A program made the translations under genes and the position numbers. DNA of 64,000 nt from Methylobacterium sp. E-045. GTDB taxonomy: Bacteria; Pseudomonadota; Alphaproteobacteria; Rhizobiales; Beijerinckiaceae. Positions within the stretch are counted from its first letter, which is position 1, and each line of letters opens with the position of its first letter. Location of the stretch: contig NZ_JAKSYE010000075.1 of assembly GCF_022829685.1 (NCBI RefSeq), forward strand, positions 1 through 64,000, in the 5' to 3' direction. Below, piece after piece: positions 1 to 8,810 of this stretch. Under the pieces are notes generated by a model. It saw nothing but the letters and a program-made list of their open reading frames with translations, searched no databases and was not told the DNA's origin.

Positions 1-124
1 CGAGGCCGCCCGCACGATCGCGGACCTCTGCGACACCATCAAACAGGCTTTCAAGCGCTTCACACCGAATGAGTGCCGCAACTACCTCGTGGCCGCAGGA
101 TACGATGCTTTTGACCCTACTTGA
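1..124 (+). CDS. IS630-family transposase, C-terminal fragment (5' end outside window)
   Basis: An open frame enters from the left edge and ends at TGA 122-124. Its last 40 residues end with a Phe-Thr-Pro-x-Glu-Cys-x-Asn-Tyr stretch followed by Ala-Gly-Tyr-Asp-Ala-Phe. That is the usual C-terminal signature of IS630/DDE_3 transposases, which insert TA-flanked elements. Only the tail is visible, so completeness, catalytic residues and terminal inverted repeats cannot be judged. It lies beside phage-type genes and fits the mosaic content of the integrated element that fills the first 8.7 kb. The family call rests on this short tail only. Confidence 0.7.
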   Translation, partial: EAARTIADLCDTIKQAFKRFTPNECRNYLVAAGYDAFDPT

Positions 125-313
125 TCGGATGTAGCCCTAGACCCCGAGGCCCTTCAAGCGGCCTAACGCAAGCAACAGTGCGCCCGGCATAGCGACCCCC
201 GCCGACCCGCCGGGCGCACCCACCCACCCATCACACCACGCCCCCGCGATCCGGCGCCTTCATGCCCTGGATCGTGAAGGGGGACCCGACTCCGCAGCAC
301 AAGGACGCCACCC

Positions 314-3019
314 ATGGCCAGACAACCATTCCGACCCGTAGAACTCACCGAGGCCCTTCGCCCCGTAGCCGCCCACGTCGATAACTTCATCCATGCCCAG
401 GAGCCCAGCCGAGACACCAACCTCCAAGACCTCGCCCGATCCCTCTCCGGCCTAGGGGGGTCTCTCGCCGGCATGGTGGGAGAACGCGACAGGAAGGCGA
501 AGGAGGATGACAAGGTCAGGGGCGAAGCAGCCTACTGGCAGACCAATGGCACCGGGGCCGCCGAGGCTGTCGCCAAGGGCCTCATCCCCGCCCAGGCCTC
601 CCCCGCCTACCTCAAAGCCTACAAGCGTCTGGAAGGCGAGGTGGCGGGCGGCCAGTTGGAGCAGCAGTTCGCCTCCGCCTACGACACATGGGAGGGGAAG
701 TCCTCGACCGACCCGAAGGCCTACGATGCGTTCCTCGGGTCCTTCATCAAGTCCAACATCACCACCGAGGACCCTGACGTCCTCCGGGGCCTTCTCCCGA
801 AGGTGCATCAGGTCGCGGCCAACTACCTTCAGCGGCACATCGGGGATGCCTCGAAGGCTACCCAGGCCGGCTACAGCACCGCCCTCTCAGCCAGGGGGGA
901 GCAGGCGATTGACGAGGCCAACACCGCAGGCCTCTCCTCCAAGGCCGGCACCGACTACCAAGGGGTCTTCGGCAGGCTTGAAGCCATCCGCGCGGATGGG
1001 CTCAAGATCGGCGCCAACCAGGAGCAGGTAGACCAGAAGCTCATCGACACGGTCACCGCCTCCGCCATCTCGAAGCGGGACCCGAAGCTCCTCGACTTCC
1101 TGGACCGCAAGGTGCCCGGCCGGGACTATACGTGGTCCAACACCCCCTACGGCCGGGACCAAAAGCAGAAGACCATCGACGCCCTGGAGACCATGGGCCG
1201 TAAGTCCATCGCGGACGACGAGAAGAAGAACCGGGAGGAGCTGGCCGCCATCAAGGCCGACACCACCCGGCAGACCATCAAGGCCATCACCGAGAACCCG
1301 AACGGCCCGCTCCCGGAAGCCCTCCTTGCCCAGGGCGAGAAGGTGGACCCGGACTTCCGCGTCAACGCCATCACCTGGCGGAACACCATCTCCAAGGCCG
1401 GCGGGGTCTCCGATCCTGAGGCCATGCTCGGGGTCACCTCCGACATCATCAACGGTGGCGGCCTCGGCCGGGTCCAGAAGGCGATGCGGGACGGGGTCTT
1501 CAAGAACCCGGCGGACCTCACGCGGGCCTACAAGCTGGCCGAGAGCATGGATAAGGGCGGGGCCGACATCGGCGCCATCATGAAGGGCGGCTCGGCGAAG
1601 ACCATCCTCGATACCATCAAGGTCCGCACGGCCAACGACAAGGACGCCTCGAAGGTGTTCGATGACGGCTCGGTGTCGCCCGAGGGTCTCCAGGCGCAGA
1701 CGGACTTCAAGCTTCAGATACTCGCCTGGAAGGAAGCCCATCCCACCGCGAATGCCATCGAGCAGGAGAAGGCCATCTCCGGCATCGGCGCCGATATCCT
1801 CAAGCGCATCCAGCAGCCGGAGGAGATGGGCGCAGTAGGCTTCGACCGGACGGGGATCGACGGTCCCAACACATTCGGGGCCAACGCGCCGCCTAAGGTC
1901 GTCCCGGAGGACCCCGAGGTCGCCCCGGCAAAGCCAGTGGCCAAGCCCCCGGCGGCTCCCGGTAAAGGGCCAGTCTTCGGGAACCCCTCCGTCACCATGC
2001 CGAGCGGGCTCCCCGGCGATACCGAGACCCCGGCGCCAGCCAAGCCGGCCACGCCCCCGGCACTCACTCCGGCCAAGCCCGCCGCCCCGGTCAACGAAGC
2101 AGACGCCGCCGAGTGGTTCAACAAGCTCGACCCCGAGGTGGCCAAGAGCATCGAGCTTAAGGCTGCCCAGGAGAAGAAGCCGCTGACGCTGAAGGCCCAG
2201 GAGGTCTACCAGCGCGGCATCGAGCGCGGGGTCATCCCGGCGCCAGTCCCGAGCCCCGCAAAGCCCGGCAAGCAGTCGAGCACAATGAGGGCGCCGGACG
2301 GGACGCCTATCGAGACCGCCAGCGCCAGCGAGGAGGGCATCGGGAAGGCCTTCCGCGAGGCAATAGACCCACCTGCTACGGCCGATACGGTGAGGCTGAT
2401 GGGTGAGGCCTTCCAGCGGGCGCTTGCCGCCACGGGGAAACCTCAGGGCGGCTACTCGGCGGCCACCCTCCGGGACGATCCCAAGGCCGCCCGCATCCTC
2501 GACTTCGTGGCGGGGCCGGAGAGCGGGGGCAACTACAACGCCTTCTTCGGCAACGGCCGGTCCACCAAAAACCTCTCGGCCATGACCTTGGACCAGGTGA
2601 TGGCGTGGTCGGGGAGCCGGGGAACGGAGTCCTCCGCCACTGGCCGGTACCAGTTCATGAAGGCGACCCTGCGCGGCCTGAAGACCGAGATGGGTCTCTC
2701 GGGCTCGGAGCCGTTCTCCCCGGCCTTGCAGGACCGTATGGCCGTCCAACTCCTCAACCGCCGGGGCTACTCCGAGTGGCAGGCCGGGCGGATCACCGAT
2801 GCCCAGTTTGCCAACCGCCTCGCCCTCGAATGGGCCTCCCTGCCAAACATCACGGCGCAGAACGGCAGACCGGCGGGGGTCTCAGCCTACGCGGGGGACG
2901 GCTTGAACCGGAGTTCGGTGTCGCCGGCTTCGGTCCTCGGGGCGCTCACGGGGGTCTTCCGGCGGGGCATGCGGGCGGTGGGTTCATCGAGGCCGCGCGA
3001 CGGCGAGACCAGCATCTAA
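314..3019 (+). CDS. phage internal virion protein with C-terminal lysozyme/lytic-transglycosylase-like domain
   Basis: This 901-residue protein looks like the large internal or core proteins of T7-like podoviruses. Residues 1 to about 520 are charged and helix-rich. Residues about 535-620 are a Pro/Ala/Lys-rich linker. A lysozyme-fold domain follows at about 715-860. It has an E-S-G-G-x-Y-N-A motif (candidate catalytic Glu736) and a later A/T-G-R-Y-Q-F motif typical of muramidases and lytic transglycosylases. Such proteins are ejected with the genome and open the cell wall locally. No capsid, portal or tail gene is next to it, so it is a stranded virion gene in a mobile element. The ATG at 314 has only a weak ribosome binding site. 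The lysozyme-like domain is well supported; the virion assignment comes from overall architecture. Confidence 0.65.
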   Translation: MARQPFRPVELTEALRPVAAHVDNFIHAQEPSRDTNLQDLARSLSGLGGSLAGMVGERDRKAKEDDKVRGEAAYWQTNGTGAAEAVAKGLIPAQASPAYLKAYKRLEGEVAGGQLEQQFASAYDTWEGKSSTDPKAYDAFLGSFIKSNITTEDPDVLRGLLPKVHQVAANYLQRHIGDASKATQAGYSTALSARGEQAIDEANTAGLSSKAGTDYQGVFGRLEAIRADGLKIGANQEQVDQKLIDTVTASAISKRDPKLLDFLDRKVPGRDYTWSNTPYGRDQKQKTIDALETMGRKSIADDEKKNREELAAIKADTTRQTIKAITENPNGPLPEALLAQGEKVDPDFRVNAITWRNTISKAGGVSDPEAMLGVTSDIINGGGLGRVQKAMRDGVFKNPADLTRAYKLAESMDKGGADIGAIMKGGSAKTILDTIKVRTANDKDASKVFDDGSVSPEGLQAQTDFKLQILAWKEAHPTANAIEQEKAISGIGADILKRIQQPEEMGAVGFDRTGIDGPNTFGANAPPKVVPEDPEVAPAKPVAKPPAAPGKGPVFGNPSVTMPSGLPGDTETPAPAKPATPPALTPAKPAAPVNEADAAEWFNKLDPEVAKSIELKAAQEKKPLTLKAQEVYQRGIERGVIPAPVPSPAKPGKQSSTMRAPDGTPIETASASEEGIGKAFREAIDPPATADTVRLMGEAFQRALAATGKPQGGYSAATLRDDPKAARILDFVAGPESGGNYNAFFGNGRSTKNLSAMTLDQVMAWSGSRGTESSATGRYQFMKATLRGLKTEMGLSGSEPFSPALQDRMAVQLLNRRGYSEWQAGRITDAQFANRLALEWASLPNITAQNGRPAGVSAYAGDGLNRSSVSPASVLGALTGVFRRGMRAVGSSRPRDGETSI

Positions 3020-3052
3020 GAACGGCAACAGGACGATAGGAGACAGAGCACC

Positions 3053-3274
3053 ATGACGACGACGATGACCAAGGAAGAAGCGGATCAGTTCATCGCCTCG
3101 GGCGAGGTGGCGGCCAGCGTCGTGCGGGCCTTCGAGGAGGCGGCGCGGATCGGCAGGGAGGCCATTGCGGAGGACAGGGCGGACCCGGTGAGGCTTATGA
3201 GCGAGGCGTTCGAGAGAGCCCAGGCGGCCTTGCCGAGCAACGTCCTGCCGTTCGTGCGGAGGGGAGCTGCCTAA
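3053..3274 (+). CDS. small hypothetical protein sharing a module with the upstream virion protein
   Basis: A 73-residue acidic helical protein. The ATG at 3053 has a good AGGAGA ribosome binding site, and the gene lies 33 bp after the 901-codon gene. Residues 35-60 (beginning REAI and containing VRLMSEAFERA) closely match residues 681-707 of that upstream protein (VRLMGEAFQRA), and the DNA is also similar. This suggests a duplicated module. The function is unknown. The shared helix may be a packing or oligomerisation segment of the same phage structure, but that is inference. Confidence 0.6.
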   Translation: MTTTMTKEEADQFIASGEVAASVVRAFEEAARIGREAIAEDRADPVRLMSEAFERAQAALPSNVLPFVRRGAA

Positions 3275-3476
3275 GGGTCCGGGTAGGAGGGCTTGAGGCA
3301 GGAAACGAGGCGGCCGGGGGTGGGCGTGATGTCTGCTCCCGGCTGTGGCCGCCGGCCGACTTATTGAGGCCGTTGGAACGTCTGCTTTCTCGCTGCACAT
3401 CGACTTCAAGCGCAGCCATCATCGCCTCGTCGCGGTGCATCGTGTAAGGAGTGCGAACAGATTACCGGAGAATATT

Positions 3477-3743
3477 ATGGCCAAGGATAAAAAGAGCACG
3501 TTTCCCGGCTCGATTCGGGAAAACGAGGAAGCTGTGAAGGCTGAAGCTAAAAAGGTCAGCACCAAGATCGAGGCGGCGTTTGGGAAGTTCGCCAAGAAAA
3601 TGCGCGAGCGTGCTGACACGGCAAAGTCGAAGATGAACGAGACGCGGAAGCCCGAGAAGCGTGCTGTACTACTGAAGCGCTACGAGTTGTATGCGGATGC
3701 AGCAACCCACCTCGAAGAACGACTTTCCCACGACAAAGACTAG
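3477..3743 (+). CDS. small basic hypothetical protein
   Basis: An 88-residue, Lys/Glu-rich and probably coiled-coil protein. The frame is open from 3345, but the ATG at 3477 has an ACCGGAG ribosome binding site about 8 bases upstream and begins the compositionally uniform part (MAKDKKS...), so I chose that start. There is no signal peptide or membrane segment. I do not recognise the family. It lies in the phage-derived part of the element. Confidence 0.5.
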   Translation: MAKDKKSTFPGSIRENEEAVKAEAKKVSTKIEAAFGKFAKKMRERADTAKSKMNETRKPEKRAVLLKRYELYADAATHLEERLSHDKD

Positions 3744-3976
3744 CGGGCCAAATCTGGCGCGTGCTACCGCCCGATTGCTGACGCTTCCCCTCAGGCAAGC
3801 GGCTTCTGTTGAGAGTGGTGGCGTTGGGTTTCTTTCTCGCAGAGCCGGACGCTCCTCAATCTGATACCTCCCTTGCGTCCGGCACTTAGACCGCCAGGCC
3901 AGCTTCGCGTGGCCCATGGATCGTTTTGTGCATCGCCGACGTTTCTCATTGTGCGTGACAGCATCAGGATGCCGCG

Positions 3977-4165
3977 ATGCCGTCGTTGCTCGAAGCCGCC
4001 GAAGACGAATTGACCGCCATGGCTCAGGCTGCGCGGGAGGCCATAGACCTTCGCTTGCAGATGTCTCCAGGCGAAGACGGGGTGAGCTTCTGGGCAGCCG
4101 TGGCCAAGCTCTATGCCCGAGGTCTGGCGGAGCCCGTAGCGGTGCCTGAGGAATGCTCCGCGTAA
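3977..4165 (+). CDS. small hypothetical protein
   Basis: A 62-residue frame with ATG at 3977 and an AGGA Shine-Dalgarno about 8 bases upstream. It is acidic and predicted helical (an ELTAMAQAAREAIDL stretch, then a Trp-containing second helix), with no cysteine motif or membrane span. A second frame overlaps it at 3916-4149, but its composition is Arg-rich like a shadow. The family is unknown and support is limited to the start context and protein-like composition. Confidence 0.4.
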   Translation: MPSLLEAAEDELTAMAQAAREAIDLRLQMSPGEDGVSFWAAVAKLYARGLAEPVAVPEECSA

Positions 4166-4172
4166 CCTTGGG

Positions 4173-4418
4173 CTATGAGAGCCCATATTGAGTGAGAAGG
4201 GCCGCTCTCTTCGCCCGCATCTGCATGGCTTTGATGGCGTGCTGACGGCTTGCTTGGAGCAGGGCTTTCTCCCCTTCGCTCTGACCATTACCCATCGCGC
4301 GTGCCAAGTTGCCTAGACCAGCGGCTGCATCTTGCTCAGCCTCAATCCCGCTGTCGAGCGTATCGAGAACGCCTTGGACCATCGGAATGAGCTGAGCGTA
4401 ACCAACGTTCGTTCTCAA
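4173..4418 (-). CDS. small hypothetical protein (TTG start)
   Basis: An 81-residue frame whose first codon is TTG at 4418, preceded by a very strong AGGAGGAG ribosome binding site. That makes the unusual start credible. The product is mostly alpha-helical with Ala/Gln-rich segments and a basic C-terminal third, and has no recognisable domain. It converges with the 62-codon frame on the plus strand. The function is unknown. Confidence 0.5.
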   Translation of the reverse strand: MRTNVGYAQLIPMVQGVLDTLDSGIEAEQDAAAGLGNLARAMGNGQSEGEKALLQASRQHAIKAMQMRAKRAALLTQYGLS

Positions 4419-4647
4419 GTGCTCCTCCTCTTCGGCCTACGGGTCACGGGTGGCGAGGGCCGACCAGATGGCGTACTGTCAGTCGGGTAATGATGCACCA
4501 GAAGGGAAGTGACAGGTAGGCCGACGGTTAAGGGGGTCAAGGTCGAGCGCTAAGATACAGGCAAGCCAATGGGCGAATGCAGCCCAGGTAGCAAAGTTGG
4601 TAGCAACGGGTGGCCACCAAGTGCTTGCCCCCCGGCGCTTTACCCCT

Positions 4648-5451
4648 TCATGTCGGCAGGAGCCGAGACGCAGGCGAAATCTTCGAGTTTCTAATAGTCG
4701 AAGGAATGGACCGTGCCGGCATGTCATCCCATGTTCGCAGATCTAGAGTTCGACCCGCGGCCTTCTTGTTTGTCCCGCCCCATTGCTTGAAGTGAAAGGC
4801 CACGCTTTGTGCTAGGCAGGCGTCGCGGATAGCACGAACCCAGTCCGCTTCCATTGGGCGACTCCCTGGGCCGCTCTCGCCCCCTGCAATTACCCAATCG
4901 ATGCCATCCAGATCAGTCGCAGCAATTGGACCCAAAAGCGGCTCAAGGCTTAAAAATCGCACTGCTGCCCCAGTCGCCCTTAGATGATTTACACGCCACC
5001 AATAGTCTTGGCTCTCTACGCTGACACCCATCCATACGTTAGAGGGCCACTTCAGTTTCTTTCCAATTGCCTCAAGCCTCTCGGCCCGCTTCGTTAGAAC
5101 CTGGTAGGTATGCTGCGGGGTTAATGCCATAACTTCAAATACGCGACGGATAAAACTCAGCGGCACTTCCTCGTGAAAGAGGTCTGACATACTATTCACA
5201 AAAATCAGCCGACCTGTCGTCCACTTGCGGGGAAGCTCAAGGGCCTTCTCGTCTAGAACCACGCGACCAGTCCACTTGGCCCGCCCGCCAGAAATGCGTG
5301 TGGTTCCTGCGTACTTGCTCTGCCCCATCGCCTCTAGTCTGCGAGCCATACGCATGGCGTAGCAGTTCGTGCAGCCCGGCGACAGGATGGTGCAGCCTCC
5401 CACTGGGTTCCAAGTAGCTTCCGTCCATTCGATGGGTGATCCAATAGCCAT
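4648..5451 (-). CDS. three-Cys-motif DUF5131 / phage Gp37-Gp68 family protein
   Basis: A 267-residue protein with Cys20-x6-Cys27-x2-Cys30 near the N-terminus, directly after an I-E-W-T-x-A-T-W-N-P block. It also has the family motif N-S-M-S-D-L-F-H near residue 88 and a late G-G-E-S-G-P-G motif. The spaced cysteines recall radical-SAM or metal-binding proteins, but the biochemical activity of the family is not established as far as I know. It begins 10 bases after the TcmP stop, so the two form an operon. The family is named after phage proteins and is repeatedly found beside TcmP in mobile elements. A role in DNA or RNA modification or in anti-phage defence is inference. Confidence 0.85.
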   Translation of the reverse strand: MAIGSPIEWTEATWNPVGGCTILSPGCTNCYAMRMARRLEAMGQSKYAGTTRISGGRAKWTGRVVLDEKALELPRKWTTGRLIFVNSMSDLFHEEVPLSFIRRVFEVMALTPQHTYQVLTKRAERLEAIGKKLKWPSNVWMGVSVESQDYWWRVNHLRATGAAVRFLSLEPLLGPIAATDLDGIDWVIAGGESGPGSRPMEADWVRAIRDACLAQSVAFHFKQWGGTNKKAAGRTLDLRTWDDMPARSIPSTIRNSKISPASRLLPT

Positions 5452-5461
5452 TGCTGCTGCC

Positions 5462-6571
5462 TTAAAGTCCGGGGAACGAAGCTGTTACATCATCGCCAAA
5501 GGTACCAGGGCGCCTTTTCGCTGGCTTTGCGGTAATCTTGTTTTCGGTCTCCAAAGACAGAAGAGCGTCCTTATAATTCTTTTTTATGAACCGGGTATCA
5601 ACGTGATGGCGACGGTAGACGTCTTCCATGCGTATGGTTTGCCCCTGATACTTGTGGAGCAGCTCTGCGGCCAAACCGTCGAGTGAGCGTTGAAGTGAGA
5701 AGAGGAGTGGTGTTCGCGCGTCAGCAGGAGAATACTCAAGGGACGGTACCCCTTGGTCGTTTGTCGAACTTTCCTTAGCCATGATCTCCTTCATGACCTC
5801 ATACCCACGCTCATGTTTTGATACAAAAATCAAGTAGTGAGTAGACCTGGTTCCAGATGCATTGCGGAAGCGGAACGGAAGAACAAATTTACCGCCAAGC
5901 CCCTTAATGGCGCCCGCTATATTCTCCAGTATCAACGCCTCACGCTGCACTGGCGTTAATCCTGCAAGTTGATCTCGAAGTAGACTGGTTCGCACCTCAC
6001 CAAACAAAGCCGTCATATGCTTATCTACCGCTTCGTTTGATATTCCCGCATTGATCCGGTTGTAGTTAAAAAAGAAGACGCAATCGCAGCCCCAGTCCTT
6101 GATTGCCCCTTTGATTAGTCCTAGAGACAGACCAATATATCCGAATGGATCGATAAATGAAAAGGTCGGCACCATCCGTGCGGTTTGTAGCCACGTTGCG
6201 ATAGAACCCCCAACGTCACCTGTTGTGATTTTTGGCTGATAAGTGAGGGCTCCTATATCAGGAATTTTAGCGAACTCTTTCGCGAGACTGTCGGTGTGCT
6301 CTGGGTCTTCATCATTAAACAAGGTCAGCAATGACTTTCGCAAGCTCGGATCAGCGATTGCTTTTTCTATTATCATCAGCGGTGTTGACGCCGACCCATC
6401 TTTGTACCGGCCTGGCCCTGCGTATAGGTCAAGATAAGCAACCGGGTTGCCGTTTCGCTGTGCCCAAGGAACGATTATTTTGGCCCATGCAAAAAGGTAT
6501 TTGCTTACAATTACTGCCTTGACCGCAGATTGGTCTTCACGCTCATTGAAAAACTTGCCTGCCAAGCTCAT
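5462..6571 (-). CDS. tcmP: three-Cys-motif partner protein TcmP (methyltransferase-like)
   Basis: A 369-residue protein with the TcmP layout: an N-terminal helical start, a D48-L-Y-A-G-P-G54 loop resembling a SAM-binding motif I, an N-D-E-D-P acidic motif near residue 86, and F-I-D141-P-F-G144 at the place where methyltransferases carry DPPF/NPPY-type motifs. It is the first gene of a two-gene operon with the three-Cys-motif protein. Base composition is clearly more AT-rich than the surrounding genome, which points to recent acquisition. Target and reaction are unknown; methyl transfer is inferred only from the motifs. Confidence 0.85.
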   Translation of the reverse strand: MSLAGKFFNEREDQSAVKAVIVSKYLFAWAKIIVPWAQRNGNPVAYLDLYAGPGRYKDGSASTPLMIIEKAIADPSLRKSLLTLFNDEDPEHTDSLAKEFAKIPDIGALTYQPKITTGDVGGSIATWLQTARMVPTFSFIDPFGYIGLSLGLIKGAIKDWGCDCVFFFNYNRINAGISNEAVDKHMTALFGEVRTSLLRDQLAGLTPVQREALILENIAGAIKGLGGKFVLPFRFRNASGTRSTHYLIFVSKHERGYEVMKEIMAKESSTNDQGVPSLEYSPADARTPLLFSLQRSLDGLAAELLHKYQGQTIRMEDVYRRHHVDTRFIKKNYKDALLSLETENKITAKPAKRRPGTFGDDVTASFPGL

Positions 6572-6865
6572 TCTCCCAAAATAATAAATTACCCTGCGAT
6601 CAACAAAAGGGTGCTAGCCCATTATTATTGGAGAGAACGTATGAGGAACGCGCCTGAGAGTCAAAGCGACGCACGCAATCAATGCTTGAAGCAGGCGAAG
6701 GCGCGTCGCGGCTTGCTATGTTGATCGCCACTACGGCTGAAGCCCGTTGAGCCCGCCTCTGATCCCGTGCTACAGGACCGTGTTACAAAGGCGCTCCGCC
6801 CATCCCTCGGACCCTTTATTATCAATCACTTAGCGGCGCACTTGTCCAATCCGTCCCTGGGCACG

Positions 6866-8641
6866 CTACTGCTGCTTCCAGCTTAGACCCCGGATCACCC
6901 CCGGCACCTCAATCCTCGCCATCTCCTCCGCCAGCGCCTTCAGCCCGAAGCCACTACCGTATCCCCGCCCAACGCCCCCGCCGCCACTGTGCCCCGTAAG
7001 CGCATCGTGCACCTCTTCCGTCAGCCGTGCGTCTCGCGCCATGCGCTTGAAGGTGTGACGGAACGAGTGAAAGACCTTCGTCGGCTCCTCGACACCAGCC
7101 TTCCAACGGAGGTGGCGGTTGAACCACTTGGACCACGGCCCATTCTGCCGCCCCTCTTGGTCCGCCTCGACCTGAGGCCATAGGGGCGACTCCCGGCCAG
7201 CGCCGGCAGCTATGAGGGACTGGCGGTAGCGGAGGAGGCCGATGCGAACCAATTCGGGGTGCACGGGGACCTTGCGCCGGCTCGATGCCGTCTTGATGCT
7301 TCTCCCACCAGCGGTGCCGATGTCGAGATACCAGACACCCGACTCGGCATCTTGCGCTAGGTCCCTCACGCGGAGTTGGACTAGCTCGCCCTGCCTTGCG
7401 CCCGACATCAGGGCGAGCAGCGGCAACCAGAACGATGCCTCCCCGCCGCCGCCGCGTGGCCTCTCACCGTCACAATAGACCCCGGTCCCGAAGATCGCCT
7501 TGAGGTCCAATTCAGTGAACGGGAGGCGCTTGTCCTCCGCCCGTGCATCGACCGCCAGCTTGGTGCCCTTCCCGAAGGGATTGCGGAAAGCCGGCAGGGC
7601 ATCGAGCTTCCCCGCAGCCTCCGCATGGCCGATGATGGCCGCGAGGATGTTGAGGACCTTGTTGACAGTAGCGGCGTGCCGGGATGGGTAGGCCTTGAGG
7701 TCGCGTTGCAGCAGTTCCCGCATCGCCAGCCGCTTGAGGTTCTCCGGCATCTGCTTCGGCACCTTCGCAAAGGCGTCCCGGAACTCTCGTGCCATCTCCC
7801 GCGTGAGGTCGCCCAAGCGGATGTCACCGTGCCACTCCGTCAGGCGTCGGACCGCGTAGTCGGCTTCGAGCAACGTCCGGTCGCTCGGCTTCTTAGTGCC
7901 TCTGGCGCCGCTCCCCGCTTTCCAGGCCTCGTATGCCTCCGATAGCTTCGGCCCTCTCCCCTCGTTCGGCTTAGGGGTGGGCACGATGTCACCCCGCTGC
8001 CTGTCGAGCATGCGGCCATATCCGGCAACGTGGGCCTTGAGGATCGCTAGGCCGGTCGCGTGGTAGACCTCCGAGCCTGGATCAATCGGTATGTTTTTCT
8101 CGCGGAAGAAAGCGCGGCACTCGGCGTCAACGATCTCTGTATCAAACCGGCTGAGAGCCTCGCGGTACTCCTCATGAAGGGTTTGCAGGCCGGAGCCGTA
8201 GGCGTCTGCATGATCTCGTCCGATGCCCCGCCGTCCAAACGGCACGGGCGCCAAGAGAGGCCACTGTGCCCGCTCCTCTGGCGTCTGAAGGTGGCGCCTT
8301 GGGTCGCCCTCCGACCTGTGAGCCTCGTCTTCAGCTAGGAGGCCTGCCAGCACCTCCCGCTCAATCGCTTCGGCCGGGGGCAGGACGGTGCGTCTCGGAC
8401 TGGAAACCGCAGGCTCCCCGCGCTTCTCCCGCTCGGCTGCCTCGAAGTCCGCCATGCAGTCCCGAAGGAAGCGCGAGGCGGCTTGCTTTGCGGTGGCAGG
8501 GGATTTGGTCTTGAGGCTGAGCTTCCAGGCCGTCTTGCCCGTCCAGGGGGCCGGCATGAAGGGCCTTAGGTCCGCCGGGATGACACGGCGAAAATAGTAC
8601 GTGCCCAGCCTGTCGCGGAGGAGGTAAGACATCAGGGCCAT
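6866..8641 (-). CDS. tyrosine recombinase / integrase (DUF6538 N-terminus)
   Basis: A site-specific tyrosine recombinase of 591 residues from the ATG at 8641 (an in-frame GTG lies at 8656). The N-terminus, with Y-Y-F-R-R-V-I-P, matches the DUF6538 arm-binding type. A SAM-like core-binding region follows, then the catalytic domain: Arg in S-G-A-R-Q-G-E, a basic strand in S-S-R-R-K-V-P-V-H, H-S-F-R-H-T-F, then T-G-H-S and a C-terminal G-Y-G that supplies the nucleophile. All key positions appear intact, so the enzyme may be active. It sits about 90 bp from tRNA-Arg and is transcribed into the element, the usual arrangement for an island integrase next to its attachment site. Confidence 0.93.
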   Translation of the reverse strand: MALMSYLLRDRLGTYYFRRVIPADLRPFMPAPWTGKTAWKLSLKTKSPATAKQAASRFLRDCMADFEAAEREKRGEPAVSSPRRTVLPPAEAIEREVLAGLLAEDEAHRSEGDPRRHLQTPEERAQWPLLAPVPFGRRGIGRDHADAYGSGLQTLHEEYREALSRFDTEIVDAECRAFFREKNIPIDPGSEVYHATGLAILKAHVAGYGRMLDRQRGDIVPTPKPNEGRGPKLSEAYEAWKAGSGARGTKKPSDRTLLEADYAVRRLTEWHGDIRLGDLTREMAREFRDAFAKVPKQMPENLKRLAMRELLQRDLKAYPSRHAATVNKVLNILAAIIGHAEAAGKLDALPAFRNPFGKGTKLAVDARAEDKRLPFTELDLKAIFGTGVYCDGERPRGGGGEASFWLPLLALMSGARQGELVQLRVRDLAQDAESGVWYLDIGTAGGRSIKTASSRRKVPVHPELVRIGLLRYRQSLIAAGAGRESPLWPQVEADQEGRQNGPWSKWFNRHLRWKAGVEEPTKVFHSFRHTFKRMARDARLTEEVHDALTGHSGGGGVGRGYGSGFGLKALAEEMARIEVPGVIRGLSWKQQ

Positions 8642-8733
8642 GACAGTTTGCACCACCGGTTTGTATGACCGGCGGCTGCATAAGGCACTGATTTAAGGGA
8701 TATTTCCGCCCAAGCAATGGCTTAGGAAAAGAT

Positions 8734-8810
8734 TGGCGCGCCCGAAAGGATTCGAACCTCTGACCCCCAGATTCGTAGTCTGGTGCTCTATCCAGCTGAG
8801 CTACGGGCGC
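8734..8810 (-). tRNA. tRNA-Arg (anticodon ACG), island attachment site
   Basis: A complete cloverleaf reads on the minus strand. The 7-bp acceptor stem pairs 8804-8810 with 8738-8744, the D-arm contains AGCTCAGCTGGATAGAGC, and the anticodon stem CCAGA/TCTGG flanks CTACGAA, giving anticodon ACG. The T-arm has GGTTCGAATCC, and CCA is encoded at 8734-8736. Length is 77 nt with CCA. The 3' end points at the integrase gene, the typical geometry for insertion at a tRNA 3' end. I found no second copy of the 3' half in positions 1-8700, so the other junction must lie further left. Confidence 0.95.

Noticed and set aside
887..2749. 620-codon frame antisense to the phage virion gene
   Set aside because: Repetitive Gly/Arg/Leu shadow composition. 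The sense strand has a lysozyme-like domain.
6641..6724. Short plus-strand ORF (27 aa) with a GGAGAG site upstream, between tcmP and the integrase
   Set aside because: The start context is good, but the peptide has no recognisable features and overlaps the divergent promoter region of tcmP. It could be a truncated remnant; support is too weak to list.
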